Positions 43,078-52,332 of a stretch of DNA of 64,000 nucleotides are shown here, in pieces. The translations under genes and the position numbers were made by a program. Every line of letters starts with the position of its first letter. Positions within the stretch are counted from its first letter, which is position 1. Source of the DNA: Leeuwenhoekiella sp. GTDB lineage: Bacteria; Bacteroidota; Bacteroidia; Flavobacteriales; Flavobacteriaceae. The DNA lies in assembly GCA_002708845.1 (NCBI GenBank), contig PAPI01000022.1:186001-250000 (forward strand), in the 5' to 3' direction. Below the pieces are notes generated by a model, which ran no database searches, had not been told where the DNA came from, and worked only from the letters and a program-made list of their open reading frames with translations.

Positions 43078-43635
43078 TTATTGATTTTTCTTAATCGAGT
43101 CTGAAAGCAGGCGTCTGGCTCTTAGTAATTTGACCTTTACATTGCCCAAAGGTTCATCGAGCTTTTGTGCCATTTCTTTATAACTCATTTCCTGAAAGTA
43201 GCGCAAATTGATCATTTCCTGATAATGCGGTTTCAGTTTTTTTATCAGACTTTGTAATTCAGAAAGATTTTGCTCGGTAATTAGGGCATCTTCGGCGGTA
43301 GGATTTTCGTCAATTACTTTATTAAGCTGGTTGTCTTTTTCCAGATGACGCTGTCTGCTTTGTTCTTTTCGGAATAAATCAATCTGAAGATTCTTGGAAA
43401 TCGTAATCAGCCAGGTTCCAAACTGATAGCTGCTGTTGTAGGTGTGCAGCTGATTAAAGGCTTTAGAAAAAGTCTGAATGGTTATTTCTTCCGCTTTAAA
43501 TTCATCCTGGGTGCGCGCCAGCTGAAAATTGTAAACCAAGTTCCAATGTGAGTTGAGCAGGTAATTATACGCTGCCTGACTGCCACACTGAGCTTCAGTG
43601 ATTTTTTGGTCTAAAAGCGGTTTATTCAATTCCAA
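43078..43635 (-). CDS. ECF-type RNA polymerase sigma factor
   Basis: A 185-residue group 4 sigma factor. Region 2 (about 20-95) includes AEEITIQTFSKAFNQLHTYN and FGTWLITISKNLQIDLFRK; region 4 (about 125-180) includes INLRYFQEMSYKEMAQKL and NVKVKLLRARRLL. No anti-sigma factor adjoins; instead it overlaps the glycosyltransferase gene by 10 bases and is followed by the transporter after 4, so the three are likely translated from one mRNA. Its target promoters are unknown. Confidence 0.92.
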   Translation of the reverse strand: MELNKPLLDQKITEAQCGSQAAYNYLLNSHWNLVYNFQLARTQDEFKAEEITIQTFSKAFNQLHTYNSSYQFGTWLITISKNLQIDLFRKEQSRQRHLEKDNQLNKVIDENPTAEDALITEQNLSELQSLIKKLKPHYQEMINLRYFQEMSYKEMAQKLDEPLGNVKVKLLRARRLLSDSIKKNQ

Positions 43636-44738
43636 CGTTGGGGTTTTATAACAATATTACTTATAAAAATAAGCATTTGCACGCTTATCATAAAAGGTTC
43701 AAGAATAAGTATATATAAAGTCAGATTCCGTTCTCTGAGTCGTAGAGAGGCTTTTCGAAGTACAAGAAAAGCAAAAACTTCACGGGATAGAATTAATAAA
43801 AGCAACCAGGGATTTAAAAATCCTAAAGTCCAAAGTACCGGGACTAAGGTGTAAAAAGCCAATTGCGAAATGTAAAACAGACCCAGTTGCAACTGGTGTT
43901 TCTTTTTGTAAAGGTGTGAGACCCCTACGTGTCTTCTTTTTTGAATAAACCAGGATTTCCAGCTTTTTTCAGGTTCTGAAACGGTAAATGCTTCGGGATT
44001 TATGCAGATGGCTGTATTGTTAGGGGTTGCATTTTGATTTACAAATAAATCGTCATCACCAGCCCTGTGCTTTTGATGTTGTTTAAAGCCTTCAGTCTCT
44101 GTAAACAGTTTTTTGGTGTAGCCCAGATTACGTCCCACACCCATATAGGCGTTTTTCGCTTCCGCATAAGCGAAATACTGCAAAGCCGTAAAAACCGTTT
44201 CAAAACGAATGAGCTTATTGAGTATTGATTTTTTTTGAGATCGGTAACCCCCGTAGCCCAAAACAATCTGTTTCTTCTCAGTGAATTTTTGAGCCATGAA
44301 CTGAAGCCAGTTGGCAGAGGCGGGGACACAATCGGCATCGATTAAAAGGAGGTTGTTGTATTGTGCCTGAGAGACAGCCTGAGTAATACCGGCTTTTTTA
44401 CCCCTTTCTGTTTTTAAGTCAATTACTGAAAGATTCTTATATCGCGAAGCGGAATGTTCAAGGAGCTTCAGACTTCCGTCAGTGCTGTGGTCGTTGATCA
44501 AAATGATTTCAAATACCGGATAGTTTTGCCGCGTAAGTGCATCGATTAATTGCGGAAGATTTTCAGCTTCGTTTTGCGCGCAACTGATTATCGTAACGCC
44601 GGTTTCAGACTTTTGAAAAGTTTGTAATGTAGATTCTTTATAAAAAAACCAAAATCGAAAAAAATACCCAAAGTAAATGATATTGATGAGCGTAAAACCT
44701 GCAAAGAGGTACGGCAGCATCAAAAGCAGGGTATTCAA
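43626..44738 (-). CDS. Family 2 glycosyltransferase, membrane-bound
   Basis: A 370-residue GT-A enzyme. An N-terminal membrane segment (about 5-30) is followed by the GT2 domain with GVTIISCAQNEAENLP (about 47-62), NDHSTDGSL near 81, the metal-binding DADCVP near 134 and GDDDLFVNQNA near 228 (acceptor/catalytic region), then ISEPEKSW-like QxxRW replacement RRHVGVSHLY near 266. Three C-terminal membrane segments close it. It probably transfers a sugar to a lipid or polymer at the inner membrane; the donor cannot be told. Confidence 0.88.
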   Translation of the reverse strand: MNTLLLMLPYLFAGFTLINIIYFGYFFRFWFFYKESTLQTFQKSETGVTIISCAQNEAENLPQLIDALTRQNYPVFEIILINDHSTDGSLKLLEHSASRYKNLSVIDLKTERGKKAGITQAVSQAQYNNLLLIDADCVPASANWLQFMAQKFTEKKQIVLGYGGYRSQKKSILNKLIRFETVFTALQYFAYAEAKNAYMGVGRNLGYTKKLFTETEGFKQHQKHRAGDDDLFVNQNATPNNTAICINPEAFTVSEPEKSWKSWFIQKRRHVGVSHLYKKKHQLQLGLFYISQLAFYTLVPVLWTLGFLNPWLLLLILSREVFAFLVLRKASLRLRERNLTLYILILEPFMISVQMLIFISNIVIKPQRWN

Positions 44739-44749
44739 AAGGATTAGTG

Positions 44750-44950
44750 TTAGTCCTTAGGGTTAGAGCAATCGCCGATTTCATCAGGCATTTTGCCACA
44801 CATACCGCAAGCTTCGCCTGATTTGTTTAAATACGGATTTTGACTGGCACAGGTACCTGCAAATTTTCCGTCTTTTTTAACCCAGATTTTAATAGCAATC
44901 CCGGCAAAAGCAAGACCTAATAGTACAAGTGTGATTAATAAAAGTTTCAT
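44750..44950 (-). CDS. Small Cys-rich membrane or secreted protein
   Basis: A 66-residue protein if ATG at 44950 (MKLLLITLVLLGLAFAGIAI) is used. It has one N-terminal membrane segment and a short domain with four Cys (TCASQNPYLNKSGEACGMC...GDC; five with the last), suggesting metal binding or disulfides. It is familiar from flavobacterial genomes as a conserved 'membrane or secreted protein' without known role. The frame continues upstream to 44977, which looks non-coding. It sits between murB and the glycosyltransferase, with 11 bases to the latter. Confidence 0.75.
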   Translation of the reverse strand: MKLLLITLVLLGLAFAGIAIKIWVKKDGKFAGTCASQNPYLNKSGEACGMCGKMPDEIGDCSNPKD

Positions 44951-45039
44951 ATCGTGAAATTTGGTACAAAGATACAAACTGATGCGCTGAAGCGCAAAGA
45001 ATACGCTGTATAGCTGCGCGTTAAATTAAATGTAAAAGC

Positions 45040-46056
45040 TTATTCGATGATGTTTACTTCGGGCTCTATAATGATGCCAAACTGCTCCTGCACCTCTTTT
45101 TTAACTCGTAGCGCTAAATCCCAGATTTCTGCACCTGTGGCATTCCCATAGTTAACCAGTACCAATGCCTGATTTTTATGTACACCCGCGTCACCATAAC
45201 GTTTTCCTTTAAAACCGGCCTGTTCTATAAGCCAGCCTGCGGGAATTTTTATATCTGTATCTGAAATCACATAATGCGGCATTTGTGGAAACGTTTCCTG
45301 CAGCCTTTCAAATTGCTCCCGAGAAATAATGGGATTTTTAAAAAAACTACCACTGTTGCCAAGTTCTTTAGGGTCGGGCAGTTTTGACGATCGAATGGCA
45401 ATCACCGCATTTGCAATATCCTTAATGCCGGGATGGGTTATTTCCTCATCCTCCAACGTCTGCTGAATCGCTCCATACTCGGTATGGAGTTGATGGTTTG
45501 CTTTGGTGAGTTTAAAAGTTACCGAAGTAATTACAAATCGGTCTTTCAGCTCATTTTTAAACACCGATTCGCGATACCCGAAATTACAATCAGCCAATGA
45601 AAAGTTACGCTCTTTCAGGCTATTTCGGTCTATAGCTGTACACGCGTGAAAGACATCTTTCAGCTCAACGCCGTAAGCACCTATGTTTTGCACCGGCGCA
45701 GTACCGGTATTTCCGGGAATAAGCGCAAGATTTTCTACACCACCATAGCCGTGCTCCACGCAGTACATCACAAATTGGTGCCAGTTTTCACCAGCAGCAA
45801 CTTCAACCCAAACATGATTGTCGTCTTCGTCGACGATTTTTATTCCTTTAAGAGCAACGTGTACGACCAGGCCATCGATATCCCTTTTAAACAGCATATT
45901 GCTCCCGCCGCCCAAGATAAATGGATTGGGGTAGTCGGGATGGCTAAGCGCTTCTTTGAGTTCCTGCACGGAAGTAGCCGAAACGAAAGTTTCGGCCTTT
46001 GCCGGAATGCCAAAGGTGTTATACGCTTTTAAAGAAACGTGGTGCTGAAGATTCAT
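45040..46056 (-). CDS. murB: UDP-N-acetylenolpyruvoylglucosamine reductase MurB
   Basis: FAD/NADPH enzyme that makes UDP-MurNAc. The 338-residue length fits type I MurB. Motifs are LGGGSNMLF (FAD site, near 48), IPGNTGTAPVQNIGAYG near 115, CNFGYRESVFK near 158 and the GSFFKNP segment near 233 that carries the catalytic Ser. It lies outside the dcw cluster, in an operon behind the aminotransferase, with which it shares one base (ATG/TAA overlap at 46056). Confidence 0.95.
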   Translation of the reverse strand: MNLQHHVSLKAYNTFGIPAKAETFVSATSVQELKEALSHPDYPNPFILGGGSNMLFKRDIDGLVVHVALKGIKIVDEDDNHVWVEVAAGENWHQFVMYCVEHGYGGVENLALIPGNTGTAPVQNIGAYGVELKDVFHACTAIDRNSLKERNFSLADCNFGYRESVFKNELKDRFVITSVTFKLTKANHQLHTEYGAIQQTLEDEEITHPGIKDIANAVIAIRSSKLPDPKELGNSGSFFKNPIISREQFERLQETFPQMPHYVISDTDIKIPAGWLIEQAGFKGKRYGDAGVHKNQALVLVNYGNATGAEIWDLALRVKKEVQEQFGIIIEPEVNIIE

Positions 46057-47246
46057 TAATCTTTATAAAGGCTTAAAGCTTCTTTTAACAGGGCAACGGC
46101 TTCAATAAGGTCTTCTTTTTTCAGTACATAAGCGATGCGTACCTGATTAAGGCCTTCGCCGGGTGTTGAGTAAAAACCGGCAGCAGGTGCTACCATTACC
46201 GTTTTACCATTGTGCTCAAAAGACTCCAGAAGCCACTGTGCAAAGTCATCTGAATTTTTAACCGGTAACTCAGCGATACAGTAAAATGCACCTTTGGGCT
46301 TCGCTACGCGTACTCCCGGAATAGCTTCTAAACCTGCAACGAGTGTATCTCTACGATCTACATATTCTGAAATTACTTCGTCAAAATAGGATTGTGGCGT
46401 GTCTAGCGCAGCCTCGCTGGCAATTTGAGCAAGTGTTGGCGGACTTAAGCGTGCCTGTGCGAATTTCATTGCGGTAGCCATAAACTCTTTATTACGACTC
46501 ACTAAGCAGCCAATACGAGCTCCACACATAGAAAATCGTTTAGAAACCGAGTCAATCATAATGGTGTGCTCGTCAATCTCCCTTTGGTTCAATACCGAAT
46601 GGTGCTGAAGGCCGTCATAGGCAAACTCACGATACACTTCGTCTGCAATCAGAAAAAGATCATGCTTCTTAACCAGTTCAGATAGTTGGTCAAGCTCATC
46701 CTGGCTGTACAGATAACCAGTAGGGTTACCCGGGTTGCAAATTACAATCGCTTTGGTTTTTGGGGTGATTTGCTTTTCAAATTCTGAAATGGGAGGTAAA
46801 GCAAAACCACTTTCAAAAGATGAGATTACCGGCTTTACTGTTACACCTGATGCTGTGGCAAAACCATTATAATTAGCATAAAAAGGTTCGGGGATGATGA
46901 TTTCATCGCCGGGATCTGTAATCGTTCCCATCGCAAAAAGTAAAGCTTCAGAACCACCGGTAGATACAATAATGTCATTTGCCGTGATGTCAATACCTTG
47001 TTTGCCGTAGTAAGCGGCAAGTTTTTCGCGATAGCTTAAAAAACCTGCAGAGTGACTGTATGATAACACCTCAATATCAGCATTTTTAACTGCGTCAAGC
47101 GCGTGTTGTGGAGTTTTGATATCTGGCTGACCAATGTTAAGCTGGTGTATTTGAATGCCTCGAGCTTCAGCGGCTTCGGCATAAGGTACCAATTTGCGTA
47201 TAGGTGATTGAGGCATATCCTGCCCCTTTTGAGATAACTGTGGCAT
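46056..47246 (-). CDS. PLP-dependent aminotransferase, aspartate aminotransferase-like (class I)
   Basis: A 396-residue fold-type I aminotransferase. Visible are GQPDIKTP (near 41), STGGSEALLFAMG near 90, NPGNPTGYLYS near 171 (cofactor/substrate binding), ADEVYREFAYDG near 202 and SVSKRFSMCGARIGC near 234, whose Lys binds PLP. It most likely uses aspartate or another amino acid with 2-oxoglutarate; specificity cannot be fixed. First gene of the murB-glycosyltransferase-sigma-transporter gene run. Confidence 0.9.
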   Translation of the reverse strand: MPQLSQKGQDMPQSPIRKLVPYAEAAEARGIQIHQLNIGQPDIKTPQHALDAVKNADIEVLSYSHSAGFLSYREKLAAYYGKQGIDITANDIIVSTGGSEALLFAMGTITDPGDEIIIPEPFYANYNGFATASGVTVKPVISSFESGFALPPISEFEKQITPKTKAIVICNPGNPTGYLYSQDELDQLSELVKKHDLFLIADEVYREFAYDGLQHHSVLNQREIDEHTIMIDSVSKRFSMCGARIGCLVSRNKEFMATAMKFAQARLSPPTLAQIASEAALDTPQSYFDEVISEYVDRRDTLVAGLEAIPGVRVAKPKGAFYCIAELPVKNSDDFAQWLLESFEHNGKTVMVAPAAGFYSTPGEGLNQVRIAYVLKKEDLIEAVALLKEALSLYKD

Positions 47247-47356
47247 GTTCTTTTTCTTTAGGCTGCAAATTTGCGAATTATTAACGAGAAAATAATTTAT
47301 AGCAGGTGCTTAAAATTTTCAGGTAAAAATGGTAAATTCATACAAAAGAGCGCGTT

Positions 47357-48730
47357 ATGGTGAGGTTTGTATATTTTTCAGCGGTATTATTTGCATTTTT
47401 ATTAGGTAAAGAGGCATTTGGGCAGGGTACTTTTCAATTGCCTCAGGGAGAGAAGCGCCTAAAAATAAAAGCCGATGTCGTTAATAATTTAGTGATTATA
47501 CCGGTCACGGTTAATGGCGTAGAACTCTCTTTTCTTCTGGATACCGGCGTTCGTTCCACAATTTTATTTGGAATTGAGTCCGATGATGATCTAAAACTCA
47601 ACAATCGTTCAACCGTTTGGTTAAGCGGAGCGGGAGATGGCGAGCCCACCGAAGCTATAAAATCTACTCACAATATCATAAGTGTAGGACAGTCCACTGC
47701 GATTGATCAAATTGTTTATTACATTCCTGATGGAGAGAATAATTTTTCTCCAAGACTTGGATTTGCTGTCCATGGAATTATAGGATACGAACTACTTAAA
47801 GATTTTGTCGTCGAGGTAGATTATCAGCGTGAATATGTAAAACTACATGATCCTGAATCTTTTAAAACTTCAAGGTACCGTTCTGATACTCCGGTAGCTT
47901 TACAGCTGATTGCGGGTAAACCCTATATTGATCTCAAAATTCTGGGGGATAACAATGCAGAGATTGCAACTAAACTTTTACTGGACTCCGGTAGCGGGGA
48001 TGCTTTATGGCTTTTTGAGAATGAGAAAAAGGGAATCCAGGTTTCTGAAAATTCATTTAAAGATCATTTGGGATTGGGTCTCAGTGGAGAGGTTACGGGG
48101 TATCGCTCCCGTTTACCGCGGCTAGAACTGGGTGATTACACCCTAAATGAAGTAAACGTTGCTTATCCTGATACTACCTCATTAAATTATCTGCGCGGGA
48201 TGAATTTTAGAAATGGAAGTCTGGGTTCCGAAATTTTAAAACGATTTAAGGTCGTTTTTGATTATAAAAATCAGCTTATGTACCTGCGCAAGAACAGATA
48301 TTTTGATGAGCCATTTCGATACGATCGTAGTGGACTTGTAGTTCAGCATACGGGTTTTGAACTTGTAGCTGATTTAGATTATCGAATTGCAAAAGATCAA
48401 AATATGACCGAAGTATCAAAAGATGCCTGGGGCAGTGGTGGATCCCGAAGCAGCATTTTTTTAGAAACCAATATGGTTCAATTTCCACAGTTTAAGTTGA
48501 AACCCAATTATGAAATAGCAGCTATTCGCGAGGATTCTCCGGGGGCAGAGGCGGGCTTAAGTGTGGGAGATAAACTTATTAAAGTAAACGGAAGAGCAGT
48601 TGCTAATCTCAAGCTTGAAGAAATAACCCGTTACTTTTACAGGGATGAAGGTTCGGTACTAAAGCTTCAGGTTGATCGAAACGGGATGGTTTTTAATTGT
48701 AAGCTAAAGCTGAAAAAGATACTGGACTAA
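47357..48730 (+). CDS. Secreted retropepsin-like aspartyl protease with PDZ domain
   Basis: A 457-residue exported protein (signal peptide ending about GKEAFGQ, residue 22). Two aspartyl-protease half-domains are seen: FLLDTGVRSTIL (near 64) and LLLDSGSGDALWL (near 206), a DTG and a DSG in one chain. A PDZ domain follows (about 385-450; AAIREDSPGAEAGLSVGDKL...INGRAV-like). The two halves could form one pepsin-like active site. The function is unknown; peptidase activity in the periplasm or on the surface is likely. Divergent from the aminotransferase gene. Confidence 0.82.
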   Translation: MVRFVYFSAVLFAFLLGKEAFGQGTFQLPQGEKRLKIKADVVNNLVIIPVTVNGVELSFLLDTGVRSTILFGIESDDDLKLNNRSTVWLSGAGDGEPTEAIKSTHNIISVGQSTAIDQIVYYIPDGENNFSPRLGFAVHGIIGYELLKDFVVEVDYQREYVKLHDPESFKTSRYRSDTPVALQLIAGKPYIDLKILGDNNAEIATKLLLDSGSGDALWLFENEKKGIQVSENSFKDHLGLGLSGEVTGYRSRLPRLELGDYTLNEVNVAYPDTTSLNYLRGMNFRNGSLGSEILKRFKVVFDYKNQLMYLRKNRYFDEPFRYDRSGLVVQHTGFELVADLDYRIAKDQNMTEVSKDAWGSGGSRSSIFLETNMVQFPQFKLKPNYEIAAIREDSPGAEAGLSVGDKLIKVNGRAVANLKLEEITRYFYRDEGSVLKLQVDRNGMVFNCKLKLKKILD

Positions 48731-48732
48731 AT

Positions 48733-48761
48733 AAAAAAGGCGGCTCAATGAGCCGCCTTTT
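48733..48761. terminator. Bidirectional terminator between converging genes
   Basis: AAAAGGCGGCT, loop CAATG, AGCCGCCTTTT, flanked by A and T runs. It serves the PDZ protease and the DUF1573 gene, which converge here. Confidence 0.85.
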
Positions 48762-48779
48762 GACATTCTATCAATTTAG

Positions 48780-49166
48780 TTAATTACTCTCAGGGAGCAA
48801 TGTTCCCTTAATTTTTAGAGTATACGGTTCTGCAGAAGCATTGGTATATACGGTTATCGTTTTGCGAATAGGCCCCGCAGCACGGTTGGTGTCATACTTT
48901 ACCTTGATCACTCCGGTTTCGCCGGGAGCTATCGGGTCTTTTGGTGGACTTGGCACTGTGCAGCCACAAGTAGAATAGGCTTTTGAAATAACAAGTGGTG
49001 CAGTACCTGTATTGGTAAACTTAAATTCACGTTCCCCATCAGATCCATGTGCGACATCACCGTAATCAATAACATCTGTTTCAAATGTGATTTCTGCTTT
49101 TTTCTCCTGAGCCTGAAGGCCTAACGTCATTAAACCAACGGCAAGTAGTAAAACAATTTTTTTCAT
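48780..49166 (-). CDS. DUF1573 domain protein (ASPM/SPD-2/Hydin-like fold)
   Basis: A 128-residue exported protein with a signal peptide (ends about GLQAQ, residue 20) and a single DUF1573 domain: IDYGDVAHGSDGEREFKFTN, the conserved STCGCTVPSPP (near 65-75) and APGETGVIKVKYDT. The CGC pair is a hallmark of the family, whose function is not established. It has its own transcription unit, facing the terminator at 48733. Confidence 0.92.
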   Translation of the reverse strand: MKKIVLLLAVGLMTLGLQAQEKKAEITFETDVIDYGDVAHGSDGEREFKFTNTGTAPLVISKAYSTCGCTVPSPPKDPIAPGETGVIKVKYDTNRAAGPIRKTITVYTNASAEPYTLKIKGTLLPESN

Positions 49167-49338
49167 AATTCTAAGTGTTATTAAGGCCTAAAATTAAACT
49201 TAATCTGTGGTCTTTGCAAAAGGTTAACTCTTTTTAATCGAGAATAGAAGCCTTTAAACCCTTCAACTCCCAGATAAAACAGCGCAGAATAAGTCTTTTT
49301 TAATGCCCTCGTTCTTTTAAAAATACTATGTATATGAG

Positions 49339-49346
49339 TATTTTTG
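49339..49346 (+). promoter_or_regulatory. TAnnTTTG -7 element for valS
   Basis: TATTTTTG, 28 bases before the valS ATG, matches the Bacteroidetes -7 consensus. No good -33 element is visible. Confidence 0.5.
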
Positions 49347-49374
49347 CCCTCTTAAAGACAAAAATCAGACCAAG

Positions 49375-52008
49375 ATGGCATTAGCGGCACAATATAGTTC
49401 AAAAGAAGTAGAGCAGAAGTGGTACGACTACTGGATGCAGCACAACTACTTTCACTCTGAACCCAATGAAAAGGAACCCTATACGATTGTAATCCCACCG
49501 CCTAACGTCACCGGGATTTTACATATGGGGCATATGCTGAATAATACCATTCAGGATGTTTTAATACGAAGAGCACGCCTTAAAGGATTTAATGCCTGCT
49601 GGGTGCCTGGCACAGATCACGCCTCTATCGCTACGGAAGCTAAAGTAGTGGCTAAGTTAAAGGCCGAAGGCATTAATAAAGCAGACCTTACGCGCGAAGA
49701 ATTCCTAAAACACGCCTGGGAATGGACTGATAAGTACGGAGGAACCATTCTGGAACAACTTAAAAAACTTGGGGCTTCTTGCGATTGGGAACGCTTACGC
49801 TTTACGATGGATGACACCATGTCAGCAAGTGTGATTCAGTGCTTTATCGATTTATACAATAAAGGTCTTATCTATCGCGGTCATCGCATGGTAAACTGGG
49901 ATCCGGAAGCAAAAACCACACTTTCTGATGAAGAAGTAATTCATGAGGAGCGTCAGGGCAAATTATATTACATCAATTATAAGCTTGAGGGCAGTGATGA
50001 GCATTTGGTTATTGCTACCACACGCCCCGAAACTATTTTTGGCGATACAGCTATCTGTATCAACCCTAACGATGAGCGTTTCACCCATTTAAAAGGGAAG
50101 AAGGCCATTGTGCCCGTGGTAAATCGCGTAGTGCCTATTATTGAAGATGAGTACGTGGATCTGGAGTTTGGTACCGGTTGCCTTAAAGTGACTCCCGCTC
50201 ACGATGAGAATGATAAAATGCTTGGAGATAAGCATAATCTGGAAGTAGTAGATATTTTTAATGATGATGCTACACTGAATTCATTCGGCTTACACTATCA
50301 GGGTAAAGACCGCTTTGTCGTACGTGAAGAAATTGTAAAAGAGCTTCAGGAATTGGGAGCTTTGGTTAAGACCGAAAGTCACCTGAATAAAGTAGGAACT
50401 TCAGAACGCACTAAGGCTATAATCGAACCCAAACTGTCTGACCAGTGGTTTGTTAAGATGAAAGATCTTGCTGAGCCTGCAATTAAAGCAGTTTTAGACA
50501 GTGATGAGGTAAATCTATTTCCTAAAAAGTTTGAAAATACCTACCGTCACTGGATGGAGAACATCCGCGACTGGAATATTTCCCGTCAACTCTGGTGGGG
50601 GCAGCAAATCCCTGCTTATTATTTTGGAGACGGGAAAGAAGATTTTGTCGTAGCTAAAAATATGGAGGAGGCTTTAGCTTCCGCGAAAGCAAAAACCGGA
50701 AATCAAAATCTAACTGAAGCAGACCTGAAACAGGACGAAGATGCCTTGGATACCTGGTTTTCTTCCTGGTTGTGGCCCATGAGCGTTTTTGACGGAATTG
50801 CAAACCCTGACAATGCCGATTTTCAATATTATTATCCTACCAATGATCTGGTAACAGGGCCTGATATTTTGTTTTTCTGGGTGGCACGTATGGTTATGGC
50901 GGGTTATGAATATACCGGAAAGCAACCCTTTACCAATGTATATCTTACGGGGCTTGTACGTGACGCTGAAAGACGTAAAATGTCGAAGTCGCTTGGGAAT
51001 TCACCTGATGCAATGAAGCTGATTGATGATTACGGAGCAGATGGAGTACGGGTAGGTCTGTTGCTGAGTGCTTCTGCAGGTAATGATTTGCTATTTGATG
51101 AAGATTTGTGCAAACAGGGTAAAGGCTTTATCAATAAAATCTGGAATGCTTTTAGGCTCATTCAGGGTTGGCAGGTTGATGTGAATGCCGAGCAACCCGA
51201 GGCTAGTAAGAGAGGTCTGGAATGGTATTCAGAGCGTTTCAAACAAACTACAGAAGAGATTGAAGATCACTTCAGCAAATACCGTATCAGTGACGCATTG
51301 ATGGCGACCTATAAATTAGTGTGGGATGATTTCTGCAGCTGGTTGCTTGAGATTGTGAAGCCCGAATATGGTAAGCCCATAGATCAAAGAACCTATGATG
51401 CCGTGATTGCGGTATTAGAAGATAATCTGCGTATACTGCATCCGTTTACGCCATTTGCTTCGGAAGAAATCTGGCAAACTATTGCAGATCGAACGCCCGA
51501 AGAAGCTTTGATCATCAATGAATGGCCGGCTATTGCTAAGCCAAACATTGAAATGCTTGAAGAGTTTGAACTGGCAACGCAGGTTATTACAGGAGTTCGG
51601 GCTATTCGAAAAGATAAAAATATTTCATTTAAAGAGGAGCTTGAGCTACACGTACTTAATACCGAAGGTTTTTCTACGGATTTTGATTCTATTATTAAAA
51701 AGCTGGGTAATCTTTCAGCATTAAAAACAACAGAAACATCGGTTGATGGAGCTTTATCTTTCCGGGTAAAGGCTAATGAGTACTTTATTCCGTTAACCGG
51801 AGCGATTGATATTGATGCCGAGATTGCTAAAATCAAGGAAGAGCTTGCCTATACGCAAGGCTTTATCAATTCAGTAGCAAAAAAGCTTTCTAACGAACGA
51901 TTTGTAAACAATGCACCAGAGCAGGTAGTGGCTTTAGAGCGTCAGAAACAGGCCGATGCACAAGCTAAAATTGATGCTCTGGAAAAGAGATTGTCAGCTT
52001 TAAGTTAG
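49375..52008 (+). CDS. valS: Valyl-tRNA synthetase
   Basis: Class I aminoacyl-tRNA synthetase charging tRNA-Val. The 877-residue product has the HIGH-type motif PPNVTGILHMGHMLN (near 43-57), the editing domain (ATTRPETIFGDTA, near 215), the tRNA-proximal KMSKS motif RRKMSKSLGNSPD (near 537) and a C-terminal coiled-coil arm (LAYTQGFINSVAKKLSNERF). Start and length are as expected for ValS. Confidence 0.97.
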   Translation: MALAAQYSSKEVEQKWYDYWMQHNYFHSEPNEKEPYTIVIPPPNVTGILHMGHMLNNTIQDVLIRRARLKGFNACWVPGTDHASIATEAKVVAKLKAEGINKADLTREEFLKHAWEWTDKYGGTILEQLKKLGASCDWERLRFTMDDTMSASVIQCFIDLYNKGLIYRGHRMVNWDPEAKTTLSDEEVIHEERQGKLYYINYKLEGSDEHLVIATTRPETIFGDTAICINPNDERFTHLKGKKAIVPVVNRVVPIIEDEYVDLEFGTGCLKVTPAHDENDKMLGDKHNLEVVDIFNDDATLNSFGLHYQGKDRFVVREEIVKELQELGALVKTESHLNKVGTSERTKAIIEPKLSDQWFVKMKDLAEPAIKAVLDSDEVNLFPKKFENTYRHWMENIRDWNISRQLWWGQQIPAYYFGDGKEDFVVAKNMEEALASAKAKTGNQNLTEADLKQDEDALDTWFSSWLWPMSVFDGIANPDNADFQYYYPTNDLVTGPDILFFWVARMVMAGYEYTGKQPFTNVYLTGLVRDAERRKMSKSLGNSPDAMKLIDDYGADGVRVGLLLSASAGNDLLFDEDLCKQGKGFINKIWNAFRLIQGWQVDVNAEQPEASKRGLEWYSERFKQTTEEIEDHFSKYRISDALMATYKLVWDDFCSWLLEIVKPEYGKPIDQRTYDAVIAVLEDNLRILHPFTPFASEEIWQTIADRTPEEALIINEWPAIAKPNIEMLEEFELATQVITGVRAIRKDKNISFKEELELHVLNTEGFSTDFDSIIKKLGNLSALKTTETSVDGALSFRVKANEYFIPLTGAIDIDAEIAKIKEELAYTQGFINSVAKKLSNERFVNNAPEQVVALERQKQADAQAKIDALEKRLSALS

Positions 52009-52029
52009 AGCTTAAAACGCTGTGAGATT

Positions 52030-52332
52030 TTAAGAAGGGATATATTTATCTACCAGTTTGATATATTCCTTCTTAGCTTCTTTAGTAGAAAGTCCCTTGA
52101 GCTGAATGAGTGCATTGTACTTAAATGCGCTGCGTAGGTCATTTTCCTTAATATTCCCTGCATTTAGTAGCGTGTTCTCGTGATTGCCTTTTTTATAATA
52201 GGCGTAAAGGAGTAATTGGATATCCTGAGGCAATGCAATGTTTGTGTTGCTAGCACGGTGTGCAGCTTCCTGAAAAGCCTTATCTAATGCTTCTTTTTTG
52301 CTCAAAACACAATTAGTTTTCGCGGGTTGCAA
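52030..52332 (-). CDS. Acyl-CoA-binding protein
   Basis: A 100-residue ACBP-fold protein that binds long-chain acyl-CoA esters. It shows the helical pattern and conserved LLLYAYYKKG (near 46), KYNALIQLKGLSTKEAKKEYI (near 72-92), where the family has W-x-x-(W/R)-x-x-x-K-G-L-S. The first Trp of that motif is replaced by Tyr here. It is the last gene of the psd operon, overlapping psd by 20 bases, which suits a role in lipid synthesis. A TTG at 52305 is an alternative start. Confidence 0.85.
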   Translation of the reverse strand: MQPAKTNCVLSKKEALDKAFQEAAHRASNTNIALPQDIQLLLYAYYKKGNHENTLLNAGNIKENDLRSAFKYNALIQLKGLSTKEAKKEYIKLVDKYIPS

